This document shows, in pieces, positions 8,369 to 16,289 of a DNA stretch of 64,000 nt. Source of the DNA: BCD1 sp965230565 (GTDB lineage: Bacteria > Bacteroidota > Bacteroidia > Chitinophagales > Saprospiraceae); assembly GCA_965230565.1 (NCBI GenBank), contig CBDDLH010000011.1:62001-126000 (forward strand), written 5' to 3'. The notes beneath the pieces were generated by a model. The model searched no databases, was not told the DNA's origin, and saw only the letters and a list, made by a program, of their open reading frames with translations. Each line of letters begins with the position of its first letter. Within the stretch, counting starts at the first letter, position 1. The position numbers and the translations under genes are program-made.

Positions 8369-8416
8369 GGGAATAAGGGAATAAGGGAATAAGGGGGAAC
8401 AAGGAAACAAGGGAAT
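8361..8416 (+). repeat. Tandem gggaataa repeat overlapping a stop codon
   Basis: Four exact copies of an 8-base unit occur at 8361-8392, followed by related words (ggggaacaagg, aaacaagggaataaag) to about 8416. The TAA of the inositol monophosphatase gene lies inside the first copy. Related words appear at 8854-8910, 13570-13625 and 25752-25831. Confidence 0.7.
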
Positions 8417-8459
8417 AAAGAGTATCCGATATTGGTTTTTCAAAGTCTAAATTGTTCTT

Positions 8460-8834
8460 TCATTTTTTTAGAATCTTTTCTAATTGAGACTTTAGGTCTG
8501 AAAGATTTTTCGACAATCGCCATTTATTTAAGGACTTTTTTTCAGGTAGAATTTTGTTTAAAGCCCAATTAATTTTTGGGTTGTAGTTTTTGATATCTCC
8601 TGGTTTAATCTTCCAGGGAATTGCAATATTGCTTTGTGAATCACAGTAAAAAATTATTGGTTCTCTGTTTTTAAATTTTATCTCAAGGTTGATTGTTGTA
8701 ACCCTTTCATTGTTTAGGTTGAACTCATCAGTGATAAAAATTGAGGTTACATCCTCAAGGTCAATTTGACCAGTTAGCTTGAATGAGATAAGTAAGCATA
8801 GTATTAATAAACTATATTGATTAAAGCCATTCAT
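8460..8834 (-). CDS. Hypothetical exported protein
   Basis: This 124-residue protein starts at ATG 8834 with a signal-like segment (MNGFNQYSLLILCLLISFKLTGQ). The mature part is mixed beta/basic (TTINLEIKFKNREPIIFYC, followed by a lysine-rich C-terminus ending ...LEKILKK). The sequence is more AT-rich than its neighbours, which may mean recent acquisition. No family was recognised. It is bounded by the gggaataa repeat downstream and a terminator hairpin upstream, so it is probably transcribed alone. Confidence 0.5.
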   Translation of the reverse strand: MNGFNQYSLLILCLLISFKLTGQIDLEDVTSIFITDEFNLNNERVTTINLEIKFKNREPIIFYCDSQSNIAIPWKIKPGDIKNYNPKINWALNKILPEKKSLNKWRLSKNLSDLKSQLEKILKK

Positions 8835-8845
8835 TTGTATATCTT

Positions 8846-8886
8846 TAAAAAAAGGAACAAGGTGCAATGTTATCCCACCTTGTTCC
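8846..8886 (-). terminator. Intrinsic terminator after the ChaN-like gene (minus strand)
   Basis: An 11-bp hairpin (ggaacaaggtg at 8854-8864 paired with 8876-8886) is followed on the minus strand by a T-run, seen as the A-run at 8847-8853 on the plus strand. It lies 26 bases past the stop of the minus-strand ChaN-like gene. The stem is built from the same gggaacaagg word that recurs in the window. Confidence 0.65.
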
Positions 8887-8911
8887 CTTTTTCCCTTTTT
8901 ACATTGTTCCC

Positions 8912-9784
8912 TTAATACGTTTTCGTCATACTTTCGGGAACGCAGATTGTAAAGTTTGCTTTTCTTTTATTGTCATCACTCAACGCAGAAGTATCTTTCT
9001 GTTCAACAGTAGTTATGGTGACGATCTCAAGGCCCGGGTGGTAATTGTTAAGATACCATAAGATGCTCTCGAAATTATCGGAATGGTAACTGCCGTTATA
9101 ATGAATGAAGGTTTTCCCTCCTTCCATATTTTTGTGGATGAAGTATCCCATGGTTGCATCTTTGACGGCCTGTGAATGTGGGAAGTTTTCGGAAGAACCT
9201 CCATGGCCGCCCATACCCATTTCCAAAAGATCTTTGTAGCATTTCAACTCCAGGTCAACCGTGATTGGCAGCGGAGCGATATATTTTTTGGCTTCGTCTG
9301 AAAGACTGTCTAAGGCGAGAAGTCCTTTGCGATACACCAGGTTGGCATAACGGCGAGGAATGTTTGTGGCAACCATACGCACGCCATTTTCTTTGGCAAA
9401 ATCAAGCACAGGTTTGTAATCCGTTTTATAGTTTGGCCACAGCCTCATTTCCTTTTCGAAAGATTTTTGTGTGATGGTTCCGTTGAAATATTCATCGAGC
9501 ATCAGTTGCCCGTCTGATTCATACATTTCTGCTCCCAGAACGAGATTTCCATTCTTTTGTTTGTGAAGGTCTTTGGTGAGTTCCAATTGCAGCCAGTGTG
9601 CTATGGAATTGTTGTGTGATTCTCCAAAAAAGACTACATCTGCTTTGGCGCAGGCGTTCAGCATTTTTTCGTAATTCGATTTTTTGTCTTTCTCATTGAA
9701 GATCTGGTAGGCAGGCTTTTTTTGACTAAAGAGGCTGGTAGTTAGTAAAACAGCAACCAGCAATAACATTGTTTTTTGCATCAT
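8912..9784 (-). CDS. ChaN-family (haem-binding lipoprotein-like) protein
   Basis: This 290-residue exported protein is of the ChaN family (Haem_bd_uptake/DUF399). It has a signal peptide (MMQKTMLLLVAVLLTTSLFSQ) without a lipobox. The family motifs are DVVFFGESHNNSIAH near residue 50, LVLGAEMYESDGQ, and ...ATNIPRRYANLV. The late segment FIHYNGSYHSDNFESI carries the conserved His. ChaN proteins are linked to iron/haem handling, though the reaction is not known. Its start overlaps the response-regulator stop (ATGA), so the two are translationally coupled, an unusual partnership that suggests the regulator and the envelope protein are made together. Confidence 0.8.
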   Translation of the reverse strand: MMQKTMLLLVAVLLTTSLFSQKKPAYQIFNEKDKKSNYEKMLNACAKADVVFFGESHNNSIAHWLQLELTKDLHKQKNGNLVLGAEMYESDGQLMLDEYFNGTITQKSFEKEMRLWPNYKTDYKPVLDFAKENGVRMVATNIPRRYANLVYRKGLLALDSLSDEAKKYIAPLPITVDLELKCYKDLLEMGMGGHGGSSENFPHSQAVKDATMGYFIHKNMEGGKTFIHYNGSYHSDNFESILWYLNNYHPGLEIVTITTVEQKDTSALSDDNKRKANFTICVPESMTKTY

Positions 9785-10146
9785 TTTATTTCCTGTTTGA
9801 TTTTTTCAATTCTCAAAAGCAATTCATTTGGGTTAAAGGGCTTAATGAGAAAATCCCTGGCGCCTTTGTCTAAAAGTTCCAGAATCTGGTCTCCTCTTTC
9901 TATATCTGCAATGATGATGAAAGGTAAATTGGGATCTACCTTTTTTTGAGCTAAATCCAATAATTCACCACCGGAAGTTTTGGGAAGGTCGAGCTCGGTA
10001 ATAACAACATCGGGGTTGGAATTCATCAGTGCCTGGGAAGCTTCCGCACCGTCTTTGGCGAGGATGAGCTCGTGATTCTTTTTATTCAGTCTGAACTGCA
10101 AAGCTGTAAGCAATACATCCTCGTGTTCGCAAATCAATAATTTCAT
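9781..10146 (-). CDS. Single-domain response regulator with Glu at the phospho-acceptor position
   Basis: This 121-residue receiver domain has no output domain. ATG at 10146 begins the first strand (MKLLICEHEDVLL); the longer open frame upstream has no receiver features. The lysine motif FLIKPFNPNEL is intact. The phospho-acceptor segment reads VVITELDLPKTSG: the residue four before the proline, normally Asp, is Glu (about residue 51). The N-terminal acidic pair is E-H rather than D-D. It may therefore be a phosphorylation-independent (pseudo-)receiver, possibly locked active. Its 3' end overlaps the ChaN-like gene by four bases. Confidence 0.75.
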   Translation of the reverse strand: MKLLICEHEDVLLTALQFRLNKKNHELILAKDGAEASQALMNSNPDVVITELDLPKTSGGELLDLAQKKVDPNLPFIIIADIERGDQILELLDKGARDFLIKPFNPNELLLRIEKIKQEIK

Positions 10147-10262
10147 CGGATAAGGGAATAGATTATTTGTTTGGTTTCGGTCGATAAAGGTACAAATTTT
10201 AGATATAACCATGCTTTTTTTCAGGTTTCCCCTTGAATTTGTCAAAATACAGTAAAATGTAA

Positions 10263-10314
10263 TTTACAAAATGTAAAATAAACTTGACATTTAGTAAAAT
10301 TGAGTTTACATTTG
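10263..10314 (+). promoter_or_regulatory. Bacteroidota-type promoter with candidate autoregulatory operator
   Basis: A -7 element TAcaTTTG at 10307-10314 matches the Bacteroidota consensus TAnnTTTG. A -33 TTG lies at 10284-10286 with 20 bases between, the expected spacing. Just upstream is a perfect inverted repeat, TTTACA-aaa-TGTAAA, at 10263-10277. Half-site-like copies recur nearby (agtaaaatgtaa at 10251, catttagtaaa at 10288, gtttaca at 10304). Since the operon encodes an HTH protein, these are good candidates for its own binding sites. Confidence 0.65.
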
Positions 10315-10331
10315 CTCAATAACTAAAAAAT

Positions 10332-10805
10332 ATGATTATGAAAACCAGATTTTTGTTTCCTAATGTGGTGAAGAAAATAGGTTGGTTTATTTTTATTCCG
10401 GCGGTAATTGCCGGAGTATATTACCTTTTCGACGGTACTGAATTAGCCTTTTTAGATGCTCGTGTATTTGCCATTTATGATGACGAGATCATGGGCGAAA
10501 CGATCTACTTCAAAATGACGGATAACAATCTGACCGATGAAATTCTCGGAATTCTATTGCTCATTGGCTCTGTTCTAGTGGCTTTTTCCAAGGAAAAGGA
10601 TGAAGATGAATTCATCATGAAAATAAGGTTGGAATCGTTGCTTTGGGCTACATTCGTCAATGTTGGTTTTTTGTTGTTCTGTTTGATGTTCATCTACGGG
10701 ATGATGTTTTTCACCGTGATGATGCTCAATATGTATTCTTTATTGATCCTCTTTATCATCAGGTTTAATATTATTATGTACCGAACCAAAAAGCAAATGG
10801 CATGA
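10332..10805 (+). CDS. Hypothetical four-helix membrane protein paired with an HTH regulator
   Basis: This 157-residue inner-membrane protein has about four hydrophobic helices: IGWFIFIPAVIAGVYYLF near the start, ILGILLLIGSVLVAF mid-protein, and two near the C-terminus. The charged cytoplasmic segment SKEKDEDEFIMKIRLE lies between helices two and three. No catalytic motif was seen. Its stop overlaps the start of a small XRE-type regulator (ATGA). Small membrane protein plus minimal HTH protein is a recurrent pairing in Bacteroidota and Firmicutes. A membrane-tethered control or stress role is inference only. Confidence 0.6.
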   Translation: MIMKTRFLFPNVVKKIGWFIFIPAVIAGVYYLFDGTELAFLDARVFAIYDDEIMGETIYFKMTDNNLTDEILGILLLIGSVLVAFSKEKDEDEFIMKIRLESLLWATFVNVGFLLFCLMFIYGMMFFTVMMLNMYSLLILFIIRFNIIMYRTKKQMA

Positions 10806-11002
10806 AAAATAATATCAGAGTAGAAAGAGCGATCAAAAAGATCACACAGGAGCAGTTGGCCAACCTCGTTGGCGTCAGCCGTCAATCCATCAATGCCATT
10901 GAATCGGGTAAGTACGTACCTTCGACGGTGCTGGCCCTCAAACTTGCGCAGGTATTTGAAAAAAGTGTGGAGCAGATCTTTGAGTTGGAGGAGGGGGATT
11001 AA
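10802..11002 (+). CDS. Small XRE-family HTH transcriptional regulator
   Basis: This 66-residue protein is almost entirely a Cro/CI-type helix-turn-helix: ITQEQLANLVGVSRQSINAIESGKYVPST is the HTH, followed by LALKLAQVFEKSVEQIFELEE. The length and ending match the YozG-like minimal regulators. It is coupled to the upstream membrane protein by a four-base overlap, and both lie behind a strong promoter with palindromic sites. Autoregulation is therefore likely. Confidence 0.85.
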   Translation: MKNNIRVERAIKKITQEQLANLVGVSRQSINAIESGKYVPSTVLALKLAQVFEKSVEQIFELEEGD

Positions 11003-11014
11003 TTGACAGTCAGC

Positions 11015-11093
11015 AGTCTTCAGTCCGCAGTCCACAGTCTTCAGTCCATACTTTAAAAATAGACTACTGACTGTGGACTGAAGACTGAAGACT
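11015..11093. terminator. Hairpin of cttcagtccacagt words between convergent genes
   Basis: Arms of 25 bases at 11015-11039 and 11069-11093 pair with two mismatches across a 29-base loop. The hairpin fills the gap between the plus-strand HTH gene and the minus-strand hybrid kinase. Its position and symmetry fit a bidirectional terminator or barrier, although the T-run is short. Confidence 0.55.
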
Positions 11094-11097
11094 ATTT

Positions 11098-13041
11098 CTA
11101 CTTGTCCAAAAAATACTCAATCTTCTGAAATAGCACTTCAGGGTCAAAAGGCTTCAGGATATAATCGTCAAAGCCGAATTTCCGGTAGTCTTCCTGGGTA
11201 TTGCCATATTGCCAGGCTGTCATGGCCAGGATTGGAATGTTGGCTACTTTGGGAGGCATTTTTTTACGGATGTATTCGGTAGTTTCAAAACCATTCCGGA
11301 CCGGCATCTGAATATCCATGAGGATGATATCTGCAGATTCAGTTTCGAGGTGAGTAATAGCTTCGTTGCCGTTATTGGTCACCGCTACTTCCACTTGCTC
11401 CCATTGTTTTTCCAGTGTTTTCTGCATGACCAGCTGATTCATTTTGTGGTCTTCAACGATCAACACTTTAAAACTCCGGGCATCTTTGTTTTTTTCTGCT
11501 TTCGCAGGTTTGGCTTTGTTGCTTTTAGCTTCTTCTCCAAGTACGGCTCCTTTTCCAAAAGTCAATTCAAAATAAAATACGGAACCAATGCCTTCCTCGC
11601 TATCCACACCTATACTTCCTCCCTGACGTTCCACCAGTTTTTTTGCAATGGATAATCCGAGCCCGGTTCCCTCGGAGTGATGTTCTTTGGAAAGTACTCG
11701 GGTAAAGGCTTCGAAGATCAGTCCTTGCTTATCAAACGGAATCCCGATTCCGGTATCCTGAATTCTGAACCGTATTTTGGTAAAATCGCGGGCATCTTCG
11801 AGCACATCAGCGAAAATGGAGACGTGTCCTTCTTCAGTGAATTTAACGGCATTACCTACAAGATTAAGTAATACCTGATTCAACTTTAGTTTATCGCCCT
11901 TGAGCAACCACTTGATACGAGAGTCTATCTCCAGAGTATAACCAATTTCTTTTGTTTCCATTTTTGGCTTGAACGTATCCACGATATTATTCAGGATTAC
12001 GTGTAGATCAAACTCGGTTTCTTCATAAAAGATCTTTTCATTCTGGATCGAGGAAATTTCCAGGATGTCACTGATGATGGCCAGCAGTACATCAGAGGAT
12101 TCTTTGATAGATTCGGAATATTGCTTTTGTTCCATGTCCAGCTCTGTTTGCAACAAGAGGTTGACCATTCCCTGGATGGCGTTCATCGGGGTGCGCATCT
12201 CATGACTCACATTGGCAAAAATCTGCTCTTTGATCTTGGCCGATTGCTGGGCCATATCCCTGGACTTGCGTAACTCTTCTGCCCGTTTTTGCTCGGTAAT
12301 ATCCTGAATGATCCCTGAAAAAATGTAGGTGCCGTCCATGGTAAGAGATGATTCGCAGGTCATGGAAACAAACCTGGTAGAATTGTTTGGGAGTCTGATT
12401 CTGGCTTCTTTTCGTACTTTTTTACGTTTAATAGCTTCATCCACCATTTCCAGAAGAGGGTGAAACGGGCTGCTGCCTGCCTTGAGGTCTTCAATAGAAA
12501 ACTCTGTCTCTGTAGGGTCTATTCCGAAGATGCGGTAAACACCATTGGATGCGGTAAAGAAATCGTCTTCAGGCCGGTATTCCCAGTGGCCGATCTTGGC
12601 GATTCTCTGGGCTTCCTCCAAACGACTGAGGATGTTGTTACGCTCTATCGAATATCGCAAGGTTTTGGTGAGCTGACGTTCATTGAATTCCCCTTTGACG
12701 AGATAATCCTGTGCCCCGAACTGTACCGCCTTGATCCCTAGCTCTTCATCTTTGGCACCGGTGAGTACGATGATGTTTTTTTGCGGGTATTTGGTGAGCA
12801 TGGTTTCCAGGGTCTCGAATCCCGCACTGTCAGGAAGCGTTAGATCCAGCAGAACGGCAGAAAATTCGTCCGTACTTTTAAGCAATTCCATACCTTCTTT
12901 CAAAGTCGGTGCATTGACGAGTTCACAATCCATCAAACCGGAGTCGTCGAGTAATACTTCGACAAGTTTGGCATAAGCCGGGTCATCTTCAATGAAGAGT
13001 ACTTTTATCATCGTTGTGGTGTCAGCTTTAAAATTTTGCAT
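11098..13041 (-). CDS. Hybrid sensor histidine kinase with N- and C-terminal receiver domains
   Basis: This 647-residue cytoplasmic signalling protein has no membrane segments. Domain order: receiver 1 (about 11-130; phospho-acceptor Asp66 in LLDLTLPDS, Lys in YLVKGEF); a PAS-like domain (about 145-255); HisKA with His280 in ANVSHEMRTPMNAIQG; HATPase_c with the N-box NLVGNAVKFTEEG, DTGIGI and GTGLGLSIAKKLV; then receiver 2 (about 520-645; LMDIQMPVRNG, ILKPFDP). The layout suggests that input from another kinase is read by receiver 1 and combined with the PAS signal. ATGs at 13041 and 13011 are both possible starts. Confidence 0.9.
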   Translation of the reverse strand: MQNFKADTTTMIKVLFIEDDPAYAKLVEVLLDDSGLMDCELVNAPTLKEGMELLKSTDEFSAVLLDLTLPDSAGFETLETMLTKYPQKNIIVLTGAKDEELGIKAVQFGAQDYLVKGEFNERQLTKTLRYSIERNNILSRLEEAQRIAKIGHWEYRPEDDFFTASNGVYRIFGIDPTETEFSIEDLKAGSSPFHPLLEMVDEAIKRKKVRKEARIRLPNNSTRFVSMTCESSLTMDGTYIFSGIIQDITEQKRAEELRKSRDMAQQSAKIKEQIFANVSHEMRTPMNAIQGMVNLLLQTELDMEQKQYSESIKESSDVLLAIISDILEISSIQNEKIFYEETEFDLHVILNNIVDTFKPKMETKEIGYTLEIDSRIKWLLKGDKLKLNQVLLNLVGNAVKFTEEGHVSIFADVLEDARDFTKIRFRIQDTGIGIPFDKQGLIFEAFTRVLSKEHHSEGTGLGLSIAKKLVERQGGSIGVDSEEGIGSVFYFELTFGKGAVLGEEAKSNKAKPAKAEKNKDARSFKVLIVEDHKMNQLVMQKTLEKQWEQVEVAVTNNGNEAITHLETESADIILMDIQMPVRNGFETTEYIRKKMPPKVANIPILAMTAWQYGNTQEDYRKFGFDDYILKPFDPEVLFQKIEYFLDK

Positions 13042-13162
13042 GCGTTTTCTCTTTTAAATTAAACGGGTCGTTTCGGTTATTCCCATGCGTTAGGGTTATC
13101 GTTTACCGAATTCATGGGAGGGTTGGGGATTGTTTGTGTGTAGATAAAGTACCTGGTTAGTC

Positions 13163-13510
13163 TTAGCCCTTTGGAAGAAAAATAAACCTGGCTTCTTCTC
13201 CTTCCTGGATCAGTAGACAATAGGAATGATCATGATCGTTGTAGACCGATTTGAAGTCATTGACCTTTTCCATATCAACAACGCCTTTGGTCGCCAGTTC
13301 TTCCAACGTGGTAATATTCATGACAAATGGTTTGCCCTCAAAGTCAAAAGTCAGAATACTGATGCCCAGAGCCGGGGTTATTTCACTGACCAGGAAGATC
13401 GGGTAATTGGAAATATCCTGATCGAGCACTGCCCCGGCCGTTTTTTCCATCATTTTCAGATGAACAGCCAAACTCTTCTGTAGCGTCTCAAAATGTAATT
13501 GATCATCCAC
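13163..13510 (-). CDS. Hypothetical protein upstream of the hybrid kinase
   Basis: This is a 115-residue soluble protein without signal or membrane segment. Its sequence is mixed alpha/beta: an N-terminal helix, then FLVSEITPALGISILTFDFEG and VMNITTLEELATKGVVDMEKV, ending RFIFLPKG. The start is the GTG at 13510. No family was recognised. It lies 122 bases upstream of the hybrid kinase on the same strand and may be co-transcribed with it. Confidence 0.5.
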   Translation of the reverse strand: MDDQLHFETLQKSLAVHLKMMEKTAGAVLDQDISNYPIFLVSEITPALGISILTFDFEGKPFVMNITTLEELATKGVVDMEKVNDFKSVYNDHDHSYCLLIQEGEEARFIFLPKG

Positions 13511-13620
13511 GTGCCAGCTAATTTAAGTTATTTTTTAAAATATTGCTATTTCAGAAGGCAAAGGTTTCTGGTTTTGTTACCGATAACCTTGTTCCCTTAT
13601 TCCTATTTTTCCTTATTTCC

Positions 13621-15033
13621 TTATTCTTCCCTTAATCTCAGCAATGCCACATTCTCAATATGATGGGTATGCGGAAACATATCAACAGGACGAATTTTCA
13701 CCACATCATATTTTTCCTTCAAGAGATTCAGATCTCTTGCCTGTGTTGCAGGATTACAACTCACGTATACCATTTTAGGAGCTTCTAATTGGAGCAGCAT
13801 ATGAACTACTTTTTCATGCATACCCGCACGTGGTGGATCGGTGATCAAGAGGTCGGGTTTACCGTGTTTTTTAGCAAAGTCCTCTGTCAGAATATTTTTC
13901 ACATCGCCTGCATAAAAAACTGCATTATTTATGTCATTGAGAGCTGCATTTTCCTTGGCATCTACAATAGCGGCCTCCACTTCCTCGATACCTACCACCT
14001 GTTTACAGTTTTGGGCAACGTACAAGGCAATACTTCCGATACCAGTGTAAAGATCGTACACATTTTCATCTCCCTTCAGGTCAGCAAAATCCACAACTAC
14101 ATCGTACAGGTTTTTGGCCTGAGTCGTATTGGTTTGGAAAAATGATTTTGGCCCGATCCTGAAAGTTACGTGCCCCAATTTTTCCTGGATGTAACCCGGA
14201 CCGTGATAAGTGCGCATTTCCAGATCAAGCAGGAAGTCATTCTGCTTGGGATTGATGCAGTAAATGAGCGTGGTTATCTGCGGGAATTGTCTGAGAATTT
14301 CATCCAGGAATGGTTTGATTCGTTTTTGGTCATCCTCAAAAATACTGACAATGAGCATGGTTTCTTCTAAAGTGGAAGTACGGATCAAAATGTGTCTGAG
14401 GAAACCAGAATTCTCACGTATGTCAAAAAATGGCAGGTTTTGTTCGATACCAATTTTTTTAACGGCATTTCGGATGTCATTGGAAAGTTCCGATTGGAGC
14501 CAGCAATGGTTGATATTGATGATCTTGTCAAAAGCTCCTGATCTGTGAAAACCGAGCACATCTTCCACATTTGAAACGTCGGTGTTCAATTCTTCTTTTT
14601 CCAGCCATCTTTTGTTGGAAAATGCGAATTCCAGCTTGTTGCGGTAGTATTGAGTCTTTTCGGATGGCAGTAACGGCAAAAACTCTTCAACCTCAATTTT
14701 ACCGATGCGTTTCAGGTTATTCTCAACCACATCCTGTTTGTATTTGGCCTGTGATTCATAGGCCAGGTGTTGCCATTTACATCCACCACAGGAGCCGTAG
14801 TGTTCACAAAAAGGTTCTACCCTTTCCTCTGAATATTTGTGAAATTTAACCGGAACACCCTCCCGGTAATCTCTTTTCTTTTTTATGATGAGAATGTCTG
14901 CAACATCTCCCGGTGCTACTTCCGTAGCGAAAAAAACCCTTCCTTCTTCATTCCGGCCAACACTTTTTCCCCTGTCGGCAATTCCGGTGAAGGCTATCTT
15001 TTCCTCAATAACTCTTTTCTTCTTTCTAGCCAT
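13621..15033 (-). CDS. rlmD: 23S rRNA (uracil-5-)-methyltransferase, RlmD/TrmA family
   Basis: This 470-residue SAM-dependent RNA m5U methyltransferase has an N-terminal TRAM domain (IEEKIAFTGIADRGKSVG...). An iron-sulphur cluster motif, CEHYGSCGGCKWQ, is followed by the Rossmann domain with VYDLYTGIGSIAL (SAM binding) and DPPRAGMHEKVV. The catalytic cysteine is in MVYVSCNPATQARDL. The length fits the family. Bacteroidota enzymes of this type act on 23S rRNA; the exact uridine is not readable from sequence. A MITE-like element sits immediately upstream of the start. Confidence 0.9.
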   Translation of the reverse strand: MARKKKRVIEEKIAFTGIADRGKSVGRNEEGRVFFATEVAPGDVADILIIKKKRDYREGVPVKFHKYSEERVEPFCEHYGSCGGCKWQHLAYESQAKYKQDVVENNLKRIGKIEVEEFLPLLPSEKTQYYRNKLEFAFSNKRWLEKEELNTDVSNVEDVLGFHRSGAFDKIININHCWLQSELSNDIRNAVKKIGIEQNLPFFDIRENSGFLRHILIRTSTLEETMLIVSIFEDDQKRIKPFLDEILRQFPQITTLIYCINPKQNDFLLDLEMRTYHGPGYIQEKLGHVTFRIGPKSFFQTNTTQAKNLYDVVVDFADLKGDENVYDLYTGIGSIALYVAQNCKQVVGIEEVEAAIVDAKENAALNDINNAVFYAGDVKNILTEDFAKKHGKPDLLITDPPRAGMHEKVVHMLLQLEAPKMVYVSCNPATQARDLNLLKEKYDVVKIRPVDMFPHTHHIENVALLRLREE

Positions 15034-15077
15034 TGTTCAATTTAATCAAATTCTTTTATGTAAATTTAATATTTGCC

Positions 15078-15383
15078 GAATTCATTCCATCTGTACAGAA
15101 AACAATTCAATGAATTGTTAAACCATAAAATGATTAGGATCGCTGAGCAATGAGCACCGTGAGTTGATCGGTGAGCCGGTTTCCCGGACAGAATTTCTCT
15201 TTTGCCAGCCTCAGAAACAGCTCACTGATCACGTTGTGCCTGCCTGGCAGCAGACAGGCTCAATGATCTGTTACCAATTGCTTTCTTTGGATCGTTTTTT
15301 GAGATAATATTTTTTTCTTTACTTGCTGAACCTGTCTTCCTAGCCAGGCAAGATTCATTCGGCTCGTCGCACCGAATGAATTC
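15078..15383. mobile_element. MITE-like element, copy 1 (about 306 bp)
   Basis: This non-coding element is homologous to 41493-41760. Shared blocks include attaggatcgctgagcaatg, cagaaacagctcac, gatcacgttgtgcctgcctg and ggctcaatgatctgtt. It begins with gaattcattccatctgtaca and ends with gaatgaattcggtg. The start is the inverted complement of the right end of copy 2 at 19 of 21 positions, so the family has terminal inverted repeats. Near its right end is an extra 10-bp hairpin (15353-15362 with 15372-15381) absent from copy 2. It accounts for most of the 384-base gene-free gap here. No transposase is encoded. Confidence 0.65.
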
Positions 15384-15417
15384 GGTGAGTACGGTTTTAA
15401 AAAATTTTAACTTGCTC

Positions 15418-16161
15418 TTATCTTGTTAATACGATATAATCCTTGATCAATGTTTTCAAAAAGCCGATTCTGTCCCTTGGTACTTCAGGAATACCCAGCT
15501 TTTCCTGAATGTGAAGCGTAAGACTATTGACGGCTTTGCGATGTGCGGGGTTTTTATGTTTTGAGTACCTTACGATCGTACTTTTTATCAACAGCATATC
15601 TTTTTCTCCCAGGTTTCGCACCTCCGGGTAAATGGGTTCATAATCATCCAAAGTACTGATCTTGAGAATGTCTTTAAGTTTCAGCGTGTAAGACGGCTGA
15701 AGTTTGACGACCGTAGTATTGGCCGTAAGATCGCCTAGTCTTTGTCTTTTGGAGGTGGTTGAGATCAACAATGCGGCCAGGATGCCTCCCGAAAAAAAGA
15801 GATCTATCAGGTAAAAAATAGATCGCAGCATATAATCGCTCAGCCCGGAACCATCCATGTTGAGTCTCAGGGCTTTTATTTTCAGCGCTCTTTTGCCCAA
15901 AGTTTGCCCATCTGCAAATGATTCCATGGCAAATTGATAGATCAGGAAAAGTACCAAGGGCAATAATCCGTAAAAAATACCCATCATTATCGACGAATCC
16001 ACATCGGAATAAAATGCAGCCCTTAACAGTGAAATCAAAATCAGACTTCCAACATAAACGATCACCATGTCCAGGAGTAAGGCCAGCAAACGCTCCCACA
16101 GGGTAGCGAGCTCATACTCAATGGATACATTCTGACTGGTCTTAATAAAAATCGTTTGCAT
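15418..16161 (-). CDS. RDD family membrane protein
   Basis: This is a 247-residue inner-membrane protein. The N-terminal two-thirds is an RDD domain with helices at about 24-50, 60-85 and 115-140. It includes the conserved ATLWERLLALLLDMVIVYVG start and the GQTLGKRALKIKALRL motif. The C-terminal part is cytoplasmic and charged, with the KTSQNV...RNLGEKDMLLIKSTIVRYSKH segment typical of the Bacteroidota versions. It is divergent from the SpoIIM-like gene. The RDD-SpoIIM pair usually travels with DUF58 and MoxR genes; here those lie in the separate Bat operon. Confidence 0.85.
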   Translation of the reverse strand: MQTIFIKTSQNVSIEYELATLWERLLALLLDMVIVYVGSLILISLLRAAFYSDVDSSIMMGIFYGLLPLVLFLIYQFAMESFADGQTLGKRALKIKALRLNMDGSGLSDYMLRSIFYLIDLFFSGGILAALLISTTSKRQRLGDLTANTTVVKLQPSYTLKLKDILKISTLDDYEPIYPEVRNLGEKDMLLIKSTIVRYSKHKNPAHRKAVNSLTLHIQEKLGIPEVPRDRIGFLKTLIKDYIVLTR

Positions 16162-16247
16162 TGGTGTTGGTTACATTTTTTGGTTCCTGGTTGCTGGTTA
16201 CAAGTTGCTGGTAGTTTTTATGGAAACCGGCAACTTGAATTAATTAT

Positions 16248-16255
16248 TATATTTG
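16248..16255 (+). promoter_or_regulatory. Candidate -7 element for the SpoIIM-like gene
   Basis: TATATTTG matches TAnnTTTG 35 bases upstream of the ATG at 16290. No clear -33 TTG lies 19-21 bases further upstream. It is adjacent to a 21-base sequence (16225-16245) that recurs exactly at 47551-47571. Confidence 0.4.
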
Positions 16256-16289
16256 CAAAGTTACCCACATTTCAATTTATCCGGCAAAA

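Noticed and set aside
8361..8416. Tandem gggaataa as a coding repeat
   Set aside because: The TAA stop occurs in the first unit, and no frame continues.
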